NCBI GenBank assembly: GCA_003523255.1
Contig: DPGH01000012.1
Coordinates: forward strand, 160,217 to 224,216
Length of the DNA: 64,000 bases
Direction of reading: 5' to 3'
Source of the DNA: Clostridiales bacterium
GTDB lineage: Bacteria > Bacillota > Clostridia > Christensenellales > Borkfalkiaceae
Part shown: positions 59,143 through 64,000 of the stretch, in pieces
Numbering within the stretch: position 1 is the stretch's first letter
How the letters are laid out: each line of letters opens with the position of its first letter
Notes under the pieces: generated by a model
The model's database searches: none
Told to the model about the DNA's origin: nothing
What the model saw: only the letters and a program-made list of their open reading frames with translations
Made by a program: the position numbers and the translations under genes

Positions 59143-59268
59143 GGTTGCCTTGGTTTTTTGAACGATATAAAAGTTATTAAACGGCGTGAAAATTATGCAA
59201 AATACGGCGAGTAAACGGCGAAATCTACGCAAAATATGCATTTTAGGTATTTTGCAAACCCTACATTA
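59121..59268. repeat. 148-bp direct repeat, left copy
   Basis: Matches 61543-61690 over 148 bases with about 10 mismatches and no gaps. Contents: half of the terminator palindrome, TTGGTTGCC, two GCAAAATA-type elements and the inverted pair GCAAAATA...TATTTTGC near 59228-59255. Past the end the two copies diverge, except for a TATATC. The attachment core present beside the right copy is missing here. Confidence 0.9.
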
Positions 59269-59300
59269 AAAAGAGGTATATCTAAAAAATTTTGCAATTA

Positions 59301-59343
59301 TTTCAACAAATATGTTGACATTTTCAACGAATATGTTTATAAT
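59301..59343 (+). promoter_or_regulatory. darTG promoter with two operator repeats
   Basis: TTGACA (59315-59320), a 17-base spacer and TATAAT (59338-59343). TTTCAACAAATATGTT (59301-59316) and TTTCAACGAATATGTT (59322-59337) are spaced by 21 bases, two helical turns; each contains the inverted CAAC...GTTG pattern or a variant. Likely binding sites of the HTH protein that follows. Confidence 0.75.
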
Positions 59344-59362
59344 ATATAGCAAGGAGGCTTTT

Positions 59363-59584
59363 ATGCAAATAAATGATTCAATAAAATTATTTTGCGTGAA
59401 ATATGGCATTTCTTTATCAGAACTTGCGCGAAGACTTAATAAATCGCCTCAGGCTTTTTCACAAAAGATTCAACGTGGAACGATTACGTTGGATGATTTG
59501 GAAGAAATTGCAATGGTGACTGGGTGCAAGTTGGATTGCTCATTGGTTATGACTAATGGGGATAAAGTAAAAATTAATCTATAA
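59363..59584 (+). CDS. XRE/Cro-type regulator of the darTG operon
   Basis: 73 residues with a helix-turn-helix (LSELARRLNKSPQAFSQKIQRGTITLDDLEEIA). ATG at 59363 has AAGGAGG 6 bases upstream; an earlier in-frame start lies inside the promoter. It is 12 bases before the macro-domain gene. A third component for this toxin-antitoxin module. Confidence 0.85.
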   Translation: MQINDSIKLFCVKYGISLSELARRLNKSPQAFSQKIQRGTITLDDLEEIAMVTGCKLDCSLVMTNGDKVKINL

Positions 59585-59596
59585 AGGGAGGCTGTT

Positions 59597-60463
59597 ATGA
59601 TAACGTATGTTGAAGGGGATATTTTTAGTAGTCCTGCTCAAGTAATTGTGAATGCTGTAAACACAGTTGGCGTAATGGGTAAAGGTATTGCTTTGGCTTT
59701 TAAGAATAGATATCCTAAAATGTTTGAAGTTTATAAAGAAGCGTGTGAAAAAAAGAAGTTCCAAATGGGAAAATTAATGTTGTGTCACGCCCCCGATCAC
59801 TTGATATTGTTATTTCCAACAAAGGAAAACTGGCGAAACCCTTCTAAATTAGAATATATCGAAAAAGGGTTAGAACGTTTTGTTAAGAATTATGCGGAAA
59901 AGAATATTTCTTCTATAGCTTTTCCTAAACTTGGATGCGGAAATGGTGAATTAAAATGGGAAGAAGTAAAACCTTTAATGGAAAAGTATTTAAAACCTCT
60001 TCCTATTGATATTTATATTTATCTTGGATTTGGGCCTTCTGTTGTTCCAGAACATAAGCAACCCAAAGAAATGCAAAAATGGCTAAGAGAAAACGCCAAA
60101 AACATGTCATTTAATGGCTTGATTGATGATATTTCTTCTCAGGCCACCCTATTGCCATATGCTTATAATGTTGACGGGGCAGAAATAACGGTTTATTATA
60201 AAGATGGGCTCCATTTTCAACGTGGGAAAGAAAAAATAGATATTGATGAAGACAAATTTTTTATGATTTGGGACTATATTCGTACTCACAATATGTTTAC
60301 TCTTGAGAGCGAAAAAGATGGTTCATATTTGATATATGAACTACTTGTTGATTTAGGATATTTATCAAAAATCAAAATATTAAATAAATCAACTAATGAA
60401 TTTTGCGAGGGGTATCAGTTGAATGAAGGTCTTGGTCGTGCTTTTATTTTTAAGGAGGACTAG
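59597..60463 (+). CDS. darG: DarG-like macro-domain antitoxin
   Basis: 288 residues. N-terminal macro domain (about 1-155: VEGDIFSSPAQVIVNAVNTVGVMGKGIALAFK, FPKLGCGNGELKW). C-terminal domain about 165-288, partly like the DarT-blocking part of DarG. DarG removes ADP-ribose from thymidine in DNA and binds DarT. GGAGG site. The darT start is 3 bases after its stop. Reading as DarG rests on the neighbour. Confidence 0.88.
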   Translation: MITYVEGDIFSSPAQVIVNAVNTVGVMGKGIALAFKNRYPKMFEVYKEACEKKKFQMGKLMLCHAPDHLILLFPTKENWRNPSKLEYIEKGLERFVKNYAEKNISSIAFPKLGCGNGELKWEEVKPLMEKYLKPLPIDIYIYLGFGPSVVPEHKQPKEMQKWLRENAKNMSFNGLIDDISSQATLLPYAYNVDGAEITVYYKDGLHFQRGKEKIDIDEDKFFMIWDYIRTHNMFTLESEKDGSYLIYELLVDLGYLSKIKILNKSTNEFCEGYQLNEGLGRAFIFKED

Positions 60464-60466
60464 GCA

Positions 60467-61492
60467 ATGAGTTTTTTAGAAATTATAAAGCAAAACTCTG
60501 AAAAAGCACAAGTAAAATGGTGGCCTAATTTTGCCTTTCATTATACGGATGTAACCAATGCTGTAAGTATTCTTCAAAGTGGGAAACTCTATAGTAGAAT
60601 CAAAGCCCAAGCGGCTAAAGTTATGAAGAATGATAATGCCAGTCGCCAGGTTATTGATATGACGATGAGTCAAGCTACATCATACGTTAGATTCTATTTT
60701 AGACCTTTGACTCCTACTCAATATTATAATGAAGGATTTAAGCATCCAGCAATTCGTTATGATGGTGATTTGAATGCAAATATTCCTGTCCCAGTATTTT
60801 TTGTTTTCCGTTTAGAATTATTATTGAAGGATGCAAAAGTAAGATTTTCAAATTTATCTCAAGCTGGATATGGTTCTGTATTGGGGAAAGGAGAAGAAGA
60901 TTTTTCAAAACTTGAATTTGAAAAAATTTACAGTAATGGTTATGTTGATGAGGAGGTTCGGAAGTATCGTCACGCAGAATTGCTTTATCCAGACGAATAT
61001 AACATTGACGACTCATTAGATGCTATTTTATGTCGTAATGAAGTTGAACGCGCAACATTGTTAAATCTTCTATTTGACCTAGACAAAATGGCGTACTTTA
61101 AGTATAAAGATTTAATCAAGGTTTGCAAAAAAGAAATGTTCGAAAAGAACGGGCTATTTATTGATGAAATATATTTTGATTTTAACAGCATTTCTTTTGC
61201 GTTTTCCGAATCTTATGATAAAAGATACTATGAAAACAAACAACTAGAGCGATTAGGTGTCGATGTGTTAGAACCAGTAACGATTGTTTTTTCTATGGAA
61301 TGGCGAAATTCCAGGGGAATTATTTTTACCAAGCATATTGAAAGTACGGTAGATTATAGAAGACCAGGTGTATTAACATTAAAGAATTTACCGCAAATTC
61401 CACGAGCAAAAAAGTTGGCTATTAAAGTTATGATTGAGCAAAATTTAATAGGATATATTACCTTTAATTTGGAGAAAAACGAAATTATTTAG
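60467..61492 (+). CDS. darT: DarT-like DNA ADP-ribosyltransferase toxin
   Basis: 341 residues, longer than canonical DarT (about 210). N-terminal domain has FHYTDVTNAVSILQSGKLYSR, the FYFRPLTPTQYYNEG motif near residue 84, and YRHAELLYPDE near residue 167, whose Glu matches the catalytic one. DarT ADP-ribosylates thymidine in single-stranded DNA from NAD+ and acts in anti-phage defence. The extra C-terminal 120 residues are unknown. AGGAGGACTAG before the ATG. Confidence 0.88.
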   Translation: MSFLEIIKQNSEKAQVKWWPNFAFHYTDVTNAVSILQSGKLYSRIKAQAAKVMKNDNASRQVIDMTMSQATSYVRFYFRPLTPTQYYNEGFKHPAIRYDGDLNANIPVPVFFVFRLELLLKDAKVRFSNLSQAGYGSVLGKGEEDFSKLEFEKIYSNGYVDEEVRKYRHAELLYPDEYNIDDSLDAILCRNEVERATLLNLLFDLDKMAYFKYKDLIKVCKKEMFEKNGLFIDEIYFDFNSISFAFSESYDKRYYENKQLERLGVDVLEPVTIVFSMEWRNSRGIIFTKHIESTVDYRRPGVLTLKNLPQIPRAKKLAIKVMIEQNLIGYITFNLEKNEII

Positions 61493-61542
61493 TTATTTGG
61501 TTGCCACTTTTTAAAAACATCAGGAAAATAAATGGAAAAGGC

Positions 61543-61690
61543 CACCAAATTTGGTGACCTTTTTGGTTGCCTTGGTTTTTTGAACGCTATAAAAGTTATC
61601 AAACAGCGTGAAAATTACGCAAAATACGGCGAGTAAACGGCGGAAATGGTGCAAAATATGCATTTTAGGTATTTTGCAAACCCTACATTA
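61543..61690. repeat. 148-bp direct repeat, right copy
   Basis: Pairs with 59121-59268. The terminator palindrome at 61540-61559 has one mismatch, again closing the operon (darT). 13 bases after its end comes the CCTCCTAAG core and the tRNA 3' half, so this copy looks like the inner edge of an attachment site. Confidence 0.9.
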
Positions 61691-61703
61691 GGGTCAGATA
61701 TAT

Positions 61704-61748
61704 CCTCCTAAGGGTTAATTTGAGGTTCGATTCCTCATACTCACGCCA
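61704..61748 (+). pseudogene. 3' half of a tRNA-Arg with core CCTCCTAAG
   Basis: CTCCTAA loop, GGGTT anticodon-stem strand, T-arm TGAGG TTCGATT CCTCA, acceptor TACTCAC, discriminator G and CCA (61746-61748). No 5' half precedes it. GGGTT would pair with AGCCC of the 5' half at 40306, but TACTCAC does not pair with that half's GTCTCCA. So the halves are from different or diverged tRNA genes. Read as a right attachment site. Confidence 0.75.
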
Positions 61749-61752
61749 ACTT

Positions 61753-61782
61753 TTGACCACTTTCGGGTGGTCAATTTTTTTT
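61753..61782 (+). terminator. Terminator after the tRNA 3' half
   Basis: TTGACCAC (61753-61760) and GTGGTCAA (61767-61774), then T8. It overlaps the end of the minus-strand gene at 61771. Confidence 0.8.
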
Positions 61783-62238
61783 GCTGTGAACTTTATTTGC
61801 ATTTATACGTCTATAAAATTCGCTCCAATACGGGCATTCCGTTTTACCTATTTTCTTTAAGTGTGGTTCAAGTTGGTCGTAATTAACTATCCAACGATTT
61901 CCAAATTTATACTTAAATACTGTTTGGTCGTTTTTCAGAAAAGCTCGTATCTCGTCAGCGTGAATATATCGTTCACCTTTTTGACGTTGTTTATTCCATT
62001 CTTTTACACAGCCATTAATACATCTTAATTTTGGTATGGTGTAAAAGTGTTTATCAATTTTATAAGGGTTTATTTTGCTTATAAAATCGTTAGCATCTAT
62101 AAGTATGGTATTACGAGCGAGGTGACATTTTACGTCACTTTGAAGGCATATTCTACGCACGTTGTTTCTTGTTATCATAGTGTCTTTATCTTCTTTAAGA
62201 AAAAGTCTATGAATGTCGCCAGATGTACTAAGTTTCAT
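61771..62238 (-). CDS. Two-domain excisionase-like protein
   Basis: 155 residues from ATG 62238 (AGGAGG site). Two similar units: residues about 5-55 (GDIHRLFLKEDKDTMITRNNVRRICLQ...NTILIDANDFISKI) and 75-140 (HADEIRAFLKND...FGNRWIVNYDQLEPHLKK). Both follow the excisionase-type HTH-wing pattern. It overlaps the small HTH gene upstream by 11 bases. It sits at the end of the second element, next to the attachment site. Confidence 0.65.
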   Translation of the reverse strand: MKLSTSGDIHRLFLKEDKDTMITRNNVRRICLQSDVKCHLARNTILIDANDFISKINPYKIDKHFYTIPKLRCINGCVKEWNKQRQKGERYIHADEIRAFLKNDQTVFKYKFGNRWIVNYDQLEPHLKKIGKTECPYWSEFYRRINANKVHSKKN

Positions 62239-62461
62239 TGTTTTCCTCCTTTTTTGGGCGTCCACGTTTTCTTTGTGGTTTGCTAAAGAATTGATATACT
62301 TCGTCTAAATTTACAACATAAGCGTTTCCGTATTTCATCATTGTAAGTTCGCCTTCTTCCATAAGTTGCTCCAACATATAGTAGGTAAGGCATGAATCTT
62401 TGTCATATTCTTTTATTTCTTTTAGGGCATCATTTATGCGCCGTAATCTTGGTAAATACAT
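62228..62461 (-). CDS. Small excisionase-like HTH protein with an AT-hook-like tail
   Basis: 77 residues. Same pattern as the excisionase at 53044 (IKEYDKDSCLTYYMLEQLMEEGELTMMKYGNAYVVNLDEVYQFF), then a basic RKRGRPKK tail that resembles an AT-hook. Downstream of integrase 2, overlapping the tandem protein. Probably a directionality factor. Confidence 0.7.
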   Translation of the reverse strand: MYLPRLRRINDALKEIKEYDKDSCLTYYMLEQLMEEGELTMMKYGNAYVVNLDEVYQFFSKPQRKRGRPKKEENNET

Positions 62462-62479
62462 AATTCCTCCATATAAATT

Positions 62480-62507
62480 AAGACCGAGAGTTTTAGCTCC
62501 CGGTCTT
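62480..62507 (-). terminator. Hairpin after integrase 2
   Basis: AAGACCGAGAG (62480-62490) pairs with CTCCCGGTCTT (62497-62507) with one G-T-type position. It lies between the integrase stop and the next gene, so it may end or reduce the transcript. Confidence 0.6.
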
Positions 62508-62511
62508 TGTC

Positions 62512-63930
62512 TTAAAATAGCTTGTCTAAGGCATCAATAACCTTTTCTTGGGTGTCTGGTATAAAGTGAGCATAAACCTCAAGTGTAACGGTAGAATCGC
62601 TGTGTCCCATATAACGGCTAACAGTTTGAATAGGTACGTTTTGAGATAATAATATGCTGCAATACGTATGTCTTAAACCGTGGCAAGTTATATGCTTAAA
62701 ACCGCGTTTTTCTTCAAAATTACAAAGCCAATTTCTCATTGAGCCGGGATAAATAGGCGTTCTATATATTGTGCAGGCTAAATAATAAGAGTCTAATTTT
62801 TTATTAAAGTTTATATCAGCCATCTCGAACCATTTATAGTATTTTTTCAAATCTTCAATAAGTGGTGTCGGAACGGGAACGCTACGTTTAGATGTTTTAG
62901 ACTTGGGGTCTTTTTCATAAACGCCACGTTCTCTTGATATAAGCCTACTACGGTTTATGTGGATAAGTTTATTTTCAAAATCTATATCAGACCATCGTAA
63001 ACCACACATTTCACCAATACGTAAACCACATAAAAGCATTATTTTAGCTGGGATAACTCTATGGATATATTCTTCAAATATTTCATCGAGCGATTTTAGA
63101 AAATCTTGCGTTTCCTTAAAAGAAAATACTTCTTTTTCTTCAACCGGACGCATTGTAATATTTCCTTTTGTAGCACCTATTTTGGTGGAACAAACAGGGT
63201 TTTTAGTTATCCACTCATATCTTACAGCCTCATTAAATAACGTTCTTAAAATACGCCTATATCCTTTAATTGTTTCAGGCGAGTATAAACACCTTACTGT
63301 TACATCTTCAAAGTAATCGGTGAATTTTAAGCCATATTTCTTGCATATTTGTTCAGCGGCATCAAGATAAATGTTTTTACCTTCGTTATTCATACCGTAT
63401 GAACAAGCTCTCGTAATTATTTTTTCTCTGTCAAGTTCTCTAAAATTGACTTTATCTGGTAAAGGCTTTTTTAGTTTTGCTATCGGCTTGCCTTTAACAT
63501 AACCCTTATCAAAAGAATTGATAAAAAGCTGAACGTCACGTACTTTAATATCAGATATAGGTCTTTTATCTAAGCCAACCGTTTTAAGGTAGTCGTTGAA
63601 AAGTTTGCATATATCCGTTGCACGTAGGTAGTAATTATGTGATTGATGATTGTTGATGCCATTTATCCATTCTTCGGCAAGTTGAGAGAACGTCAAAATA
63701 GCAGTGTGGATATGTTCTACTTTATTTCTATAAGCATCAGCGATTTGTTGTTCAAATTCAGCAGCCATAAGGACTATTTTCTTTTTGAATTTAGCCTCAG
63801 TCAAGCCTTCATCATTCTGAATATTTTTCGGATAAACCTTAAAATCACCTGTTTCGGGATCTTTACCCGAAACTTGTATTCTTGCAACAAGAATACCTTT
63901 TTTGGTCTTTCTATATTGAATATAAGCCAT
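62512..63930 (-). CDS. Tyrosine-family integrase 2
   Basis: 472 residues. Catalytic set: Arg in GLRIGEMCGLRWSD, HGLRHTY, GHSDSTVTLEVYAH with the nucleophilic Tyr. Residues about 160-212 again form an insert in the core-binding domain that resembles a degenerate HTH (KNIYLDAAEQICKKYGLKFTDYF). It is distinct from integrase 1, and so belongs to a second element. CGGAGG site before the ATG. Confidence 0.93.
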   Translation of the reverse strand: MAYIQYRKTKKGILVARIQVSGKDPETGDFKVYPKNIQNDEGLTEAKFKKKIVLMAAEFEQQIADAYRNKVEHIHTAILTFSQLAEEWINGINNHQSHNYYLRATDICKLFNDYLKTVGLDKRPISDIKVRDVQLFINSFDKGYVKGKPIAKLKKPLPDKVNFRELDREKIITRACSYGMNNEGKNIYLDAAEQICKKYGLKFTDYFEDVTVRCLYSPETIKGYRRILRTLFNEAVRYEWITKNPVCSTKIGATKGNITMRPVEEKEVFSFKETQDFLKSLDEIFEEYIHRVIPAKIMLLCGLRIGEMCGLRWSDIDFENKLIHINRSRLISRERGVYEKDPKSKTSKRSVPVPTPLIEDLKKYYKWFEMADINFNKKLDSYYLACTIYRTPIYPGSMRNWLCNFEEKRGFKHITCHGLRHTYCSILLSQNVPIQTVSRYMGHSDSTVTLEVYAHFIPDTQEKVIDALDKLF

Positions 63931-64000
63931 TTTAACCTCCGTTTAGTCGTTTTTCATTGAGATATAATCTAAGAGGCTAATATATACAAATAAATATAGG

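Noticed and set aside
59121..61690. CRISPR array from the repeated sequences
   Set aside because: Only two copies, 148 bases long, separated by 2.3 kb of genes; no short regular repeats and no cas genes.
40600..64000. Prophage
   Set aside because: Integrase, repressor and replication genes exist, but I find no terminase, portal, capsid, tail or lysis gene in the visible part.

Overview
The window looks like one contig of a Bacillota chromosome, most likely class Clostridia. The evidence is the hrcA-grpE-dnaK-dnaJ-prmA-mtaB-HIT-rpsU order, a ywlE/mcsA/mcsB/clpC protein-arginine-phosphorylation cluster, a DnaD-type primosome protein, type III pantothenate kinase, long-form HPF, and strong GGAGG ribosome binding sites with TTGACA/TATAAT promoters. 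I cannot name a genus. The host-like part (about 1-40200) has frequent CpG words (gcg, cgg, cga). The part after about 40300 is more AT-rich and poorer in those words, and it begins at a tRNA gene, so I read it as horizontally acquired.

Bases 1-40200 are core chromosome, mostly on the + strand. They hold a partial unknown gene, a Nudix hydrolase and typA; then panT-coaX-hom; a DnaD protein on the minus strand; an esterase-like pseudoenzyme, signal peptidase I, pepF, dnaB, sua5, ywlE, rpiB and galU; then mcsA-mcsB-clpC, hpf, a TIM-barrel protein and a HAD phosphatase; a fused DUF1538 transporter with a tandem P-II-like protein; a small S24/S26 peptidase, proA and a MATE exporter; the CIRCE-controlled hrcA heat-shock operon; rpsU, a nitroreductase, an orphan MazF and a three-gene membrane/LURP-one operon.

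Bases 40200-61750 are an integrated element, or a tandem set of elements, at tRNA-Arg(CCU). A promoter and a 5' half of a tRNA-Arg(CCU) lie at 40247-40348, an intact tRNA-Arg(CCU) at 40526-40600, and a 3' half at 61704-61748. All three share the anticodon-loop core CCTCCTAAG. The control and replication module (51560-55842) holds an integrase, an excisionase-like protein, a DnaC-type loader, a replication-initiator-like HTH protein and an XRE repressor with its operators. To its left is one minus-strand defence operon (41159-51416): XRE controller, PD-(D/E)XK nuclease, two paralogous type III Mod methyltransferases separated by an unknown gene, a polytopic membrane protein, a type III Res, an Mrr-like type IV nuclease, and a protein with an R-x4-H motif. 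To its right are a hipBA-DUF2971 toxin-antitoxin operon and an HTH-darG-darT operon. The darTG cassette is bracketed by two 148-bp direct repeats that are about 93 percent identical. No relaxase, conjugation or virion genes are visible.

Bases 61750-64000 start a second element: a tandem excisionase-like protein, a small HTH protein and a second tyrosine integrase, running off the right edge.

The strongest candidates for something new are: the type III restriction operon with two Mods, one Res, a membrane protein and accessory proteins; the darTG cassette between direct repeats at a tRNA hot spot; and a 25-bp fixed-spacing box found upstream of four genes of the element.
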